64,000 nucleotides of DNA from an uncultured Rubrobacteraceae bacterium (lineage in GTDB: Bacteria > Actinomycetota > Rubrobacteria > Rubrobacterales > Rubrobacteraceae). Numbering within the stretch: position 1 is the first letter of the stretch; each line of letters opens with the position of its first letter. Position numbers and translations under genes: made by a program. Below are positions 1-7,905 of this stretch, piece by piece. The stretch spans positions 1-64,000 of the forward strand of contig CADCVF010000040.1 in NCBI GenBank assembly GCA_902806095.1, written 5' to 3'. The notes below the pieces were generated by a model that saw only the letters and a program-made list of their open reading frames with translations, was not told the DNA's origin and did not search any database.

Positions 1-533
1 AGAATCACGGGGTCAGCGAGCTGCAGGATGAAACCGTCGGCCTTGCGCCCGACGAGGCTCAGGGCCTTGGGGCCGTAGCCGGCCATCCACACGTCGAGCT
101 TCCCGTCACTGACCCAGGGGATACTGACCTTGACGCCGGAGTAGTCGACCTCGCGTCCTTCGGCAAGCTCCTTTATGACGTGCATGGCCTCTTCGAGCTG
201 CCTGAGCGTCGTCGGCTTGCGGCCAAGTACCCGCACCACCGAGTCGCCGCGTCCGATACCGCAGATCGTGCGGTTGCCGAACGTATCGTTCAGGGTGGCG
301 AAGGTGGAGGCCGTGACCGAAGGGTCGCGGCTGACAGGATTGGTGACGAAGGGGCCGACCATGATCCTCTCTGTTGCGGAGAGCATCTGCGAGTGTATGA
401 CGTAGGGCTCCTGCCAGAGAATGTGTGAGTCGAAGGTCCAGGCGTATCCGAAGCCGAGTTCCTCAGCCCTCCTGGTCAGCTCGACGACGCGGCTTGCCGG
501 TGGATTCGTCTGAAGCGTGACGCCGAAGTCCAT
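1..533 (-). CDS. LLM-class F420-dependent oxidoreductase (C-terminus lies beyond window)
   Basis: The 177 visible codons show the N-terminal half of a luciferase-like (LLM) TIM-barrel oxidoreductase: MDFGVTLQTNPPASRVVEL, the AEELGFGYAWTFDSH strand-helix typical of F420-binding members, and a later GIGRGDSVVR segment. It resembles the F420 subgroup often found beside hydantoinase genes (TIGR03842-like); that subgroup call is from memory. The ATG is preceded by AGGAGGAAGGC, the same leader sequence as the next gene. It is the last visible gene of the minus-strand hydantoin/pyrimidine operon, so it probably performs a redox step on a pathway compound. The substrate is not deducible. Confidence 0.8.
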   Translation of the reverse strand, partial: MDFGVTLQTNPPASRVVELTRRAEELGFGYAWTFDSHILWQEPYVIHSQMLSATERIMVGPFVTNPVSRDPSVTASTFATLNDTFGNRTICGIGRGDSVVRVLGRKPTTLRQLEEAMHVIKELAEGREVDYSGVKVSIPWVSDGKLDVWMAGYGPKALSLVGRKADGFILQLADPVI

Positions 534-542
534 GCCTTCCTC

Positions 543-911
543 CTATTTCCTCTTGTGCCACCATTCGCGGAACTCAGTACATTTCCCGTCTGCGTCGAGC
601 TTCACCAGGAAGATGCCGTCCAGAGCGATCGCGGATCTCGAAGGTAGGCTGGTGAACTCCGAGCGCCAGTGGGCGATGCCACCGGCTTCAGTGGTCGCGA
701 TGACTTCGTAGGAGAACTCGATTGCTTCCTGGTTACGCGTCACGCCGGACCAGTAATCCAGGATGCCCTCCCGGCCCCTCGCAGGTTCGTCGAACGGGGT
801 CTCATGGTAGGTCGCGTTCGCGGTGAACAGATTCGCTGCGGCCTCCGGGTCTCTGGTCGCCCAGGCCCGCTTGTAAGCATCCAACCAGTACGTGAACTTT
901 GCCTGGTCCAT
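543..911 (-). CDS. SnoaL-like / nuclear transport factor 2 fold protein
   Basis: This 122-residue protein has the pattern of the SnoaL/NTF2 cone fold: an N-terminal helix (YWLDAYKRAWATRDPEAA), then LFTANATYHETPFDEPARGR with the acidic and histidine pocket residues usual in SnoaL_2 proteins, then beta strands ending EFREWWHKRK. Such proteins bind small molecules or act as isomerases or hydrolases, and the specific reaction cannot be read from sequence. It sits 9 nt downstream of the LysE gene and 9 nt upstream of the LLM oxidoreductase, so it is almost certainly co-transcribed. Its start has the same AGGAGGAAGGC-ATG leader as the LLM gene. Confidence 0.75.
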   Translation of the reverse strand: MDQAKFTYWLDAYKRAWATRDPEAAANLFTANATYHETPFDEPARGREGILDYWSGVTRNQEAIEFSYEVIATTEAGGIAHWRSEFTSLPSRSAIALDGIFLVKLDADGKCTEFREWWHKRK

Positions 912-920
912 GCCTTCCTC

Positions 921-1565
921 CTAATCCTTCCCCGAGACCGCGGCCCCGGCGCCGAGGGCTATGTAGACACCACCCGTGACGTAGCGTCCGGCCCGCCGCA
1001 AGCCCGCGCCTGCTCTCTGCTTCCTGATCCACTTACCAGCCGTACCACCTAGCAGCGCATAGAGGCCGTCCGTGAACAGCCCGAGGGCGGCGAGTGTGGC
1101 GCCGAGAACGACAACCTGCGTCCAGGCCGCGCCCCTGGAAGGGTCGACGAACTGCGGCAGAAAGGCCAGGAAGAATAGCGCGACCTTCGGGTTGAGGACC
1201 TGCACGAGCACGCTCTGTGAAAAGACGCGGAGTCGGTTCTCTCCGCCTCCTGACAGCGGCACCTCCTCGCCACCACCGTCGCGTCCGAGGATCTGCTTGA
1301 GGCCGAGCCAGACCAGGTATGCCGCGCCGAGCAACTTCACGATAGAGAACGCGGCCGCCGAAGAGACCACGATCGCCGAGAGACCTGCTGCGGCGAAGAC
1401 CACATGCAGTAGGGTTCCGAGTTCGACACCGAGGACGGAGACGAGTCCTGTCAGGCGGCCCCCTTCCATGCTGCGGGCCACGACGTAGATGACGGCCGGA
1501 CCAGGCACGAGCAATAGGGCCAGCGCCGCTGCGACGAAAAGGGCGTAAGTGGAGGCGTCTGGCAT
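921..1565 (-). CDS. LysE/RhtB family amino-acid exporter
   Basis: A 214-residue inner-membrane protein with about six hydrophobic segments. The family hallmark near the N-terminus is present (VPGPAVIYVVARSMEGG, around residues 20-38), followed by GVELGTLLHVVFAAAGL. LysE/RhtB members export amino acids or related small molecules. In this operon the likely cargo is an amino-acid-like product of hydantoin or ureido-acid hydrolysis, which is an inference from position. The gene starts 3 nt after the NCS1 permease stop, with AGAGG just before the ATG, so the two transporters are coupled: one importing the substrate and one exporting a product. Confidence 0.88.
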   Translation of the reverse strand: MPDASTYALFVAAALALLLVPGPAVIYVVARSMEGGRLTGLVSVLGVELGTLLHVVFAAAGLSAIVVSSAAAFSIVKLLGAAYLVWLGLKQILGRDGGGEEVPLSGGGENRLRVFSQSVLVQVLNPKVALFFLAFLPQFVDPSRGAAWTQVVVLGATLAALGLFTDGLYALLGGTAGKWIRKQRAGAGLRRAGRYVTGGVYIALGAGAAVSGKD

Positions 1566-1568
1566 CCT

Positions 1569-3095
1569 CTACGTGGCCTCCGGTTCGCGGGCCGGTTCCG
1601 CGGCGCTACCGCCGATCATGGAGAGCCCCAGGTACACCAGTGCCGATACCGTAAAGGTGAGGAACAGGCCGTAATTGTAGAGGCTCTCGATAAACGTTGG
1701 GTTCGGGAAAGGTCCACCATTCAGGCCGGCGGTAGTCGCCGCCTTGATAAATCCAGGTATTACGAGGATCACACTGACGAGGACGGCCGCTATCGCCCGC
1801 CAGTTCCAGCCGCTCGCGTACGAATAGCTGCCGTTCATCTTGTAGAGTTCGGCTAGGTCGAGTTGCCTCCTGCGCACGATCCAGTAGTCTACGATCATCA
1901 CGGCCCCGATGGCCCCGAGGAGGCTGCCGTAGCCAACGAGCCAGGTGAAGATGTAGGCGCCCGCGGTTTCAAGGATCAGCCAGGGAAACGAGAGCACGCC
2001 GATCACAGCGGTGATGATGCCACCCGTCCTGAACGAAATGTACTTAGGCGCGAGGTTCGAGAAATCGAAGGAGGGAGAGACTACGTTCGCCGCCATGTTG
2101 GTAGAGATCTGGGCTATCGCGATGATGAACATGGCCAGGATCAGCAGGGCGGGAATATCGCCGGTGAGTCGCGTGACGAGGGCCACAGGGTCCCAGATCG
2201 CCTCGTCGAAGACGACGATGGTCGCCGCAGTGACCGCGATCCCGATAAAGGAGAAGGCCGTCATCGTAAGCGGGAGGCCAAGGGCCTGCCCGATGACCTG
2301 CGAGCGCTGGGTCTTCGCGTAGCGGGTGAAGTCCGGGATGTTGAGGGAGAGGGTGATCCAGTATCCTACGTTCGCCGCGAGGCTGGGCCAGAAGAGCGTC
2401 CAGAACGGGATGTTGTCTTGCTGCAGGTTGGCCGAGGTCGCGAAAACGTTGCCGATGCCGCCGCCAGCGACGAACCCCCAGATCAGGAGCGCGACGCCGC
2501 CGCCGATAAGGAGCGGCGCGGAGAAGGACTCGAACCACTTCACGCCCTCGACGCCGGTCAGGATGATGACGAGCTGTATGGTCCAGAAGACCAGGAAGGC
2601 TATGAAGGTGTGTCCCGTTACGTTCGCCCATCCACCCCACGCGGCGGTCAAGAGGGCGTCGAGGGCTGCTCCACCGAGCCAGGTCTGGATGCCGAACCAG
2701 CCACAGGCCACGAGCGCCCTGGCTATGGCAGCGAGGTTAGCCCCCCTCACCCCGAAGGAGGCACGGACGAAGACCGGGAACGGGACGCCGTACCTGGTGC
2801 CGGCATGGGCGTTCAAGAGCATCGGGATGAGAACCAGGACGTTGCCGAGGGAGATGGTCAGCAGGGCCTGCCACCAGTTCATCCCTGCGGCCATGATGCT
2901 CGAAGCCAGCAGGTAGGTCGTGATGACTACGGACATCCCGATCCAGAGCGCGGCGATGTTGTAGGTCGTCCACGTCCGCTGCTCCGGCCCGGTCGGCGCG
3001 AGGTCCTCGTTGTACAGGCTGGAAGCCATAGCTCCGGCCTTGATCCGATCCAACTCAGCCTGGTTGTTTACCGCCAGGTCTCTGAATTCTTCCAT
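1569..3095 (-). CDS. NCS1-family nucleobase/hydantoin:cation symporter
   Basis: This 508-residue polytopic protein has about twelve membrane segments and the NCS1 signatures. These are the N-terminal LAPTGPEQRTWTTYNIAALW, the GMNWWQALLTISLGNVLVL segment, the GTRYGVPFPVFVRASFGVRG loop and the NIPDFTRYAK motif. NCS1 carriers of this type import allantoin, hydantoin, uracil or cytosine with Na+ or H+. The placement between an N-carbamoyl-amino-acid hydrolase and a LysE exporter supports a hydantoin or pyrimidine substrate, but sequence alone does not choose between them. GGAGGAG precedes the ATG. A 230-nt gap occupied by an intergenic repeat separates it from the upstream hydrolase, so it may be a separate transcription unit. 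Confidence 0.92.
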   Translation of the reverse strand: MEEFRDLAVNNQAELDRIKAGAMASSLYNEDLAPTGPEQRTWTTYNIAALWIGMSVVITTYLLASSIMAAGMNWWQALLTISLGNVLVLIPMLLNAHAGTRYGVPFPVFVRASFGVRGANLAAIARALVACGWFGIQTWLGGAALDALLTAAWGGWANVTGHTFIAFLVFWTIQLVIILTGVEGVKWFESFSAPLLIGGGVALLIWGFVAGGGIGNVFATSANLQQDNIPFWTLFWPSLAANVGYWITLSLNIPDFTRYAKTQRSQVIGQALGLPLTMTAFSFIGIAVTAATIVVFDEAIWDPVALVTRLTGDIPALLILAMFIIAIAQISTNMAANVVSPSFDFSNLAPKYISFRTGGIITAVIGVLSFPWLILETAGAYIFTWLVGYGSLLGAIGAVMIVDYWIVRRRQLDLAELYKMNGSYSYASGWNWRAIAAVLVSVILVIPGFIKAATTAGLNGGPFPNPTFIESLYNYGLFLTFTVSALVYLGLSMIGGSAAEPAREPEAT

Positions 3096-3120
3096 GTCGC
3101 TCCTCCCTTCGGTCGTCGCT

Positions 3121-3327
3121 AGCTAGTCAGCACGCTCAGGCTTCGCCTTCGCTCGCCAGCATTTCAGCTTTTTGGTGTGGGTACGCCGCCTGTGCTCGAC
3201 CATGAATCGTTCGCCCTTAGAAACCGCCTCTCTAGAGAACCTTCTCTCCGCCATCCGAGAGTCCTTGCTGACTTGCTGACAAGCGAGGGCCTTTAGGCCC
3301 GAAGCGTGCTGAATTGCTGAAATGCTT
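3121..3327. repeat. Dispersed octamer/hairpin intergenic repeat, copy 1
   Basis: The space between the hydrolase stop and the NCS1 gene is filled by this element. The left arm has CTAGTCAGCACGCTCAGG and CCAGCATTTCAGC. The right arm has TTGCTGACTTGCTGACAAGC and TGCTGAATTGCTGAAATGC, which is the reverse complement of the left-arm words. A small hairpin GGGCCTTTAGGCCC lies in the right arm. The hydrolase stop codon TAA (3326-3328) touches the right arm. No coding potential was seen inside. Confidence 0.75.
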
Positions 3328-4564
3328 ATCTTGCCCACTCCATCGTCTTCAGCGTGAGCCGGTGGAGTGCCTGGACGGAGAGCTCGAGGTCTTCTCGTGG
3401 CGTGTCCTCGTCTTTGGTGTGGCTCAGGCCCTTCAGACTCTTGACGAAGAGCATTACGGTGGGCATGAGGCGGGCCATCTCGGCCGCGTCGTGCAGGGGT
3501 CCGCTCGGCAGCCGGTGCGATCGCCCCGCTACTTCGCTTACCGCCGCTTCTGCCAGGGAGATCAGAGCTTCGTCGAAGGGGATCGGCTCTATGCGCCACA
3601 GTCTGTTCCATTCGACGGAGACGTCTTCTTCGGTGGCGATGCGGGCCGTCGCCTCCTGCGCCGCGTCGAGCATGCTCGCTAGCACGGAAGGGTCGAGCGC
3701 GCGCTGGTCGAGGGACATCTCGCAAAGGCCATTGAACGCCGTGACGATGGCTGGGCTGACGTTGACGAAACCCGTCGTGGCCCGCACGTCGTCGCGACGC
3801 TTCGCATCGTCGCGGAACTCTATCGCCGAGCGAGCCGCGGCTATAAAGGCGTCCCTCCTCACCTCCATCGGCGTGGAGCCTGAATGGGCTTGCTGGCCCG
3901 TGAAGCGGACGGCGTGACGCTCGACGCCGAAGGTGCCTAGCACCACCCCGAGCGGCAGGCCCATCCTCTCGAGGACGGGACCCTGCTCGATGTGCAACTC
4001 GAGGTAGGCGACGGCGTTCTGGAGTTGCCGCCCCGCCTCGTTGACCCTGTCGAGGTCGATGCCGTGCTCCTGCAACGCGTCCGGCAGGGCGACGCCGTCG
4101 GTGTCCTTCAAGTTGCGCACGTCGTCAGGTTTCAGCGCGCCAGCGGCAGCGCCCGAGCCGAAGAGGCTGCGCCCGAAGCGTGCCCCCTCCTCATCGGCCC
4201 ATTCCACGAGACGCAACGTAACGGGACGCTCTTGCGGGGCGAGTGCGCGCATGACTTCGAGGGCGCCGACTACGTTCAGGGCGCCGTCGAGCCAACCTCC
4301 GTTCGGGACGGAGTCTATGTGGCCACCGATCAGGACTTCGCGCTCAGAGTCACCCGGGACCGTGGCCCAGACGTTGCCGGCCTCGTCGGTCTCTATCTCG
4401 GTTATGCCCTCTATCTCCTCAAGCTTGCCCCTGAACCACTCGCGGGCTTTATTCCACTCCTGCGTCCACGCGACGCGGCGGGCGCCGTCAGGGCCGCCGG
4501 TAAGGTCGGCGAGCTCCTCGAGCTCATCGACGGCGCGGCTGGCGTCTACCCCTTCTGTCTGCAC
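3326..4564 (-). CDS. M20-family Zn-dependent hydrolase, N-carbamoyl-amino-acid hydrolase / allantoate amidohydrolase type
   Basis: A 412-residue di-metal amidohydrolase of the beta-ureidopropionase/hydantoinase-C branch of M20. The metal-binding core is visible: GGHIDSVPNGGWLDGALNV (His and bridging Asp), WADEEGARFGRSLFGSG (catalytic Glu pair) and LELHIEQGPVLE. The family hydrolyses N-carbamoyl amino acids to the amino acid, CO2 and NH3. It therefore fits directly after the hydantoinase encoded by the same operon. The start is GTG overlapping the aminotransferase stop as TAGTG (one shared base), which implies translational coupling. Allantoate amidohydrolase is an alternative, but no other allantoin genes are visible. 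Confidence 0.88.
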   Translation of the reverse strand: MQTEGVDASRAVDELEELADLTGGPDGARRVAWTQEWNKAREWFRGKLEEIEGITEIETDEAGNVWATVPGDSEREVLIGGHIDSVPNGGWLDGALNVVGALEVMRALAPQERPVTLRLVEWADEEGARFGRSLFGSGAAAGALKPDDVRNLKDTDGVALPDALQEHGIDLDRVNEAGRQLQNAVAYLELHIEQGPVLERMGLPLGVVLGTFGVERHAVRFTGQQAHSGSTPMEVRRDAFIAAARSAIEFRDDAKRRDDVRATTGFVNVSPAIVTAFNGLCEMSLDQRALDPSVLASMLDAAQEATARIATEEDVSVEWNRLWRIEPIPFDEALISLAEAAVSEVAGRSHRLPSGPLHDAAEMARLMPTVMLFVKSLKGLSHTKDEDTPREDLELSVQALHRLTLKTMEWAR

Positions 4565-5877
4565 TAGCCGACCTTCTCCCTGGTGCCGGCCTCGACCTCG
4601 GCGAGGGCCTCCTCCATGATGTCCGCGGCCTCGTCGGCCGCTTCGCGGGTGATGACGAGCGGCGGAGAGATGCGGATGGTGTTCGCCTTGAGGCCGCCCT
4701 TGCCGACGAGCAGGCCGCGGGCGCGGCAGGCCTCGAGGAAGCGGACAGCCGCAGCGGGGTCAGGCTGGAGGTTCTCCCCGGCGAGCTCCAGGGCCAGCAT
4801 CAGGCCCCTTCCGCGGACCTCGGCGACGATCGCGTGGTCTTCGGCCATCTTCATGAGGCGGTCTTTGAGGTGGGTGCCGACCTCGTGGGCGTTCGTCTGC
4901 AGGTCGTTGTCGAGGACGTAGTCTATGTTGGCGAGGGCGCCAGCCGTCGAGATCGGGTTCCCGCCAAAGGTGGAGAGGTGGAGGTTTGGGGCTACGGATT
5001 CGACTACCTCAGCCCTGCCGACGACGGCACCGATTGCGAGGCCGTTGCCAAGACCCTTGGCCATCACGATCATGTCAGGCTCCACGTCGAAGGCGTCGAT
5101 GCCCCAGAAGTGCGTACCTGTGCGCCCGAAGCCCGTCTGGACCTCGTCGGAGATAAGGAGTATCCCCGTCTCGTCCAGTATGCTCTTTACCCGTTCGAAG
5201 TAGCCGGGCGGCGCCTCGACGAAACCCCCGACGCCCTGGATGGGCTCGGCGATAAACGCGGCTACGTTGCCCGTGGTCTCCTCCTCCACCACGGCGCGCA
5301 CGTCGTCTGCGCAAAGGAGGTTGCAGCGGCCCTCGTCGCGGCACAGGGCGCAGCGGAGCCTGTAAGGGTTGCGGGCGTAGGCCACGTCTAGGGCCGAGCG
5401 CGAGGTCGGACTCCAGGTGCTCTGGCCCGTTATGCCCATCGTCATGAAGGTGGAGCCGTGGTAGGAAGAACGGAGGGCGATGATCTCACTTGACTTGCGG
5501 TGGCGCGTCGCGAAAAGGAGCGCCGCCTCGTTCGCCTCCGAGCCGCTGCCCACGAAGAAAGCCTTCTTCTCGCCGGAGATCGGGGCGAGATCTATAAGCT
5601 TCTCGGCCAGCCTGACCTGATTCTCGATCAGGTACAGCGTCGAGGAGTGAAAGACTTTGTCCACCTGGCTCTTTATGGCCTCTGTTATCTCGGGCACCGC
5701 ATGGCCGCTGATGGTCGTGACGATTCCGCCGAAGAAGTCCAGGTACTCGTTCCCCTCGGAATCCCACACCCTGAAACCCTCACCGCGCGCGAGCTCGAGC
5801 GGCTTCTCATAGTACAGCGGCGTCCACGATGGCAGCGCCGCCTTGTGCCGCCGCAATAGCTCATCCGGGTTCTTCAT
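4564..5877 (-). CDS. Class III PLP aminotransferase, AGXT2 / beta-aminoisobutyrate transaminase-like
   Basis: This 437-residue fold-type I enzyme carries the class III signatures. They are LDFFGGIVTTISGHAVPEIT, the GSGSEANEAAL cofactor loop, the DEVQTGFGRTG segment with the PLP-binding Asp, and the MAKGLGNGLAIGAVVG segment with the Schiff-base lysine. A cysteine-rich insertion (CALCRDEGRCNLLCADD) is typical of the AGXT2-like branch, which transfers the amino group of beta-amino acids such as beta-aminoisobutyrate. That matches the end products of reductive pyrimidine breakdown. The start overlaps the hydantoinase stop as ATGA, and the stop overlaps the next GTG. Confidence 0.9.
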   Translation of the reverse strand: MKNPDELLRRHKAALPSWTPLYYEKPLELARGEGFRVWDSEGNEYLDFFGGIVTTISGHAVPEITEAIKSQVDKVFHSSTLYLIENQVRLAEKLIDLAPISGEKKAFFVGSGSEANEAALLFATRHRKSSEIIALRSSYHGSTFMTMGITGQSTWSPTSRSALDVAYARNPYRLRCALCRDEGRCNLLCADDVRAVVEEETTGNVAAFIAEPIQGVGGFVEAPPGYFERVKSILDETGILLISDEVQTGFGRTGTHFWGIDAFDVEPDMIVMAKGLGNGLAIGAVVGRAEVVESVAPNLHLSTFGGNPISTAGALANIDYVLDNDLQTNAHEVGTHLKDRLMKMAEDHAIVAEVRGRGLMLALELAGENLQPDPAAAVRFLEACRARGLLVGKGGLKANTIRISPPLVITREAADEAADIMEEALAEVEAGTREKVG

Positions 5878-7280
5878 ACCCGCACCTCCAGTCCCTCCGT
5901 AGCCGTAAAGCTCCGCCCGACGAACCTCCCCGAGCCTCGCTCGCCGACGACCTCGCCGTCTCCGTACACCAGCCCGCCACGCACGTACACCGCTGCGGGC
6001 CCACCGTGAAACTCCATCCCCTCATACGGTGTGTAGTCAACGTTACCGTGACGGTTCTCGACCGTCACCGTCGTGGATAACTCCGGGTCCCACAGTACGA
6101 TGTCAGCGTCGGCGCCGGGTGCCAGGGTCCCCTTTCTCGGATACGCGCCATAGATGCGCGCCTGGTTGGTGGAGAGGACGGCGACGAACTGGTTCTCGGA
6201 GAGCTTTCCTTCCCTTACGCCAAGCATCCACAGCGTCATGGCGCGTTCTTCCGCGCCTGGCAGTCCGTTGGGGATCAGGGTGAAATCGTCCTTGCCCAGA
6301 TCCTTCTGTCCGTCGTAGTCGAAAGAGCAATGGTCGGAGCCGAAGATCTGGAGGTCCCCGAACTTGAGGCCGTTCCACAACGCGGGCCTGTTCCTCGGGT
6401 CGCGCAAAGGCGGCGAGCAGACGTACTTGGCGCCCTCGAATCCTTCTCTCGCGAGGTCCTCGTACTCGAAGGCGAAATATTGGGGGCAGGTCTCGGCGTA
6501 GACCGTCTGGCCACGCTCGTGCGCAAGATGAATCGCCTCCAGTGCCGGAGCGCACGAGACGTGGACGACGAGTATCGGCGCTCCTGCTACCTCGGCGAGC
6601 CTTATCGCCCTGTTCGTCGCCTCGGCCTCGACGGGCTCGGGACGAGTGAGGGCGTGGAAGCGGGGGGCCGTGTCGCCGCGCGCGAGCGCCTGCTCCTGAA
6701 GTTTGGCTATGGCGTCGCCGTTCTCGGCGTGGACCATGACGAGGACTCCTGCGTCTTTCGATAGCTGCAGAACCTCGAAGAGGTCTTCGTCCTCGGTGTA
6801 GAGTGGGGTGCCTTTGTAGGCCATGAAGATCTTGATCGAGGCGACGCCTTTTTCGGCCAGGTCGGGCAACTCGGCCTTGATGTCGTCACGCAGGTCGGTT
6901 ACGGCGACGTGGAAGCTGTAGTCGATGACCGCTTTATCGTGGGCCTTCTCGGTCCACGTGTCGAAGGCCCCGGCGAGCGTGCCTCCCGCTTCCTGCAGGG
7001 CGAAGTCGATGATCATGGTCGTCCCGCCGGCCGCCGCTGCCTCGGTTCCCGTAGCCCAGTCGTCGGCCGTCACGGTGCCTCCGAACGGCATGTCCATGTG
7101 GGTGTGCGCGTCTATAAAACCTGGCATCACCAGCTTGCCTGAGGCGTCTACGGTCTCGGCACCGTCCGCGTCCAACTCCGCGGCGACGGCGACTATCTTC
7201 TCGTCCTCGACGAGCACGTCAGCCCGGTAACTACCCTCGGCCGAGACGACGGTCCCGCCGGAGAAAAGAAGCCCGCTCAT
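5874..7280 (-). CDS. hydA: Dihydropyrimidinase / D-hydantoinase
   Basis: A 468-residue cyclic amidohydrolase that opens dihydrouracil, dihydrothymine or 5-substituted hydantoins to N-carbamoyl amino acids. Metal-site motifs are clear. GFIDAHTHMDMPFGG gives the HxH pair at about residues 59-61, SIKIFMAYKGTP gives the lysine that is carboxylated in this family, and IFGSDHCSFDYDGQKDLGKD gives the C-terminal Asp region. It is the first gene of the operon, preceded by AAGGAG eight nt before the ATG. The downstream hydrolase and AGXT2-like aminotransferase would complete conversion to a semialdehyde. No dihydropyrimidine dehydrogenase is visible here. Confidence 0.93.
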   Translation of the reverse strand: MSGLLFSGGTVVSAEGSYRADVLVEDEKIVAVAAELDADGAETVDASGKLVMPGFIDAHTHMDMPFGGTVTADDWATGTEAAAAGGTTMIIDFALQEAGGTLAGAFDTWTEKAHDKAVIDYSFHVAVTDLRDDIKAELPDLAEKGVASIKIFMAYKGTPLYTEDEDLFEVLQLSKDAGVLVMVHAENGDAIAKLQEQALARGDTAPRFHALTRPEPVEAEATNRAIRLAEVAGAPILVVHVSCAPALEAIHLAHERGQTVYAETCPQYFAFEYEDLAREGFEGAKYVCSPPLRDPRNRPALWNGLKFGDLQIFGSDHCSFDYDGQKDLGKDDFTLIPNGLPGAEERAMTLWMLGVREGKLSENQFVAVLSTNQARIYGAYPRKGTLAPGADADIVLWDPELSTTVTVENRHGNVDYTPYEGMEFHGGPAAVYVRGGLVYGDGEVVGERGSGRFVGRSFTATEGLEVRV

Positions 7281-7556
7281 AGTGTTCTCCTTCCACTTGG
7301 CAGCGGTGTATTGGCTAACTCTCGCACACCCCGCGCCTTCGCGTCAATCGTGAATTCGGGGGATCTGCACGGGCGTCAGAAGGCTCTGGCGGACCGGCAA
7401 TACATCCTGTTCCTGATCTCGGCATCGTTCTGTTCTGATGTACAGAGTTCTAGCAAGTTGCTCCAGATATCCTAATCCTTCACAATTGGCCCCGTTAATC
7501 AATTCAAGGCGGGACTGAAGACCCCGCCCTCTATGTGAAGGAGGTAGGCCAAAGCT
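7281..7556. other. Divergent intergenic region with a GC hairpin before the small ABM-like gene
   Basis: This 276-nt spacer lies between the divergent hydantoinase operon and the gene at 7557, so it must hold promoters for both. A perfect 6-bp hairpin (GGCGGG at 7508-7513 with CCCGCC at 7523-7528) sits just upstream of a strong ribosome-binding site AAGGAGGT (7538-7545). I could not pick a convincing -35/-10 pair or operator for either gene. Confidence 0.4.
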
Positions 7557-7847
7557 ATGTACGTTGCAGTGCGGCGCTACGAGGGCGTGACCGACTCGCG
7601 AAAGGTGGCGCAGCTAGTCGAGGAGGACTACGTGCCCGTCATCAGCGAAATGCCGGGATTCGTGGCTTACTACTGTGTCGACGCAGGCGACGGCGTGATG
7701 GTTTCGACCAGCGTCTTCGAGCATAAGGACGCCGAGGAGCAGTCGACCTTTAGGGCGGGAGAGTTCGTGGCGCAGGATCTAGGTCAGTTGGCCCCGAACC
7801 CGCCCCAAGTTACGGCTGGTGAGGTCGTCGCATACAAGGCAGGGTAG
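7557..7847 (+). CDS. Small ferredoxin-like-fold protein (antibiotic-biosynthesis-monooxygenase-like)
   Basis: A 96-residue soluble protein. Its layout of strand (MYVAVRRYEGV), helix (KVAQLVEEDYVPVISEMPGF), strand (VAYYCVDAGDGVMVSTSVFE) and helix (DAEEQSTFRAGEFVAQDL) is that of the dimeric alpha-beta barrel superfamily, which includes ABM and stress-responsive domains. No catalytic residue can be assigned. A strong AAGGAGGT site lies upstream of the ATG. It is a single-gene unit, divergent from the hydantoinase operon and convergent with the DadA-like oxidase. The function is unknown and a role in the neighbouring catabolic operon is only possible. Confidence 0.65.
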   Translation: MYVAVRRYEGVTDSRKVAQLVEEDYVPVISEMPGFVAYYCVDAGDGVMVSTSVFEHKDAEEQSTFRAGEFVAQDLGQLAPNPPQVTAGEVVAYKAG

Positions 7848-7905
7848 GCGAGAAACTCAGCTGAATCAGATCCCTCTACCTACGCGGAGTTTGTGGCGAG
7901 GTCTA

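Noticed and set aside
1863-3122. Long open frame (419 codons) on the plus strand opposite the NCS1 gene
   Set aside because: Its sequence is charged and low-complexity with no domain, while the opposite strand encodes a clear 508-residue transporter. High-GC codon bias produces such antisense frames.
3121-3327. Repeat copies as insertion sequences or MITEs of a known family
   Set aside because: No transposase, no clear terminal inverted repeat of fixed length and no target duplications were seen. The unit structure is better described as octamers with hairpins.
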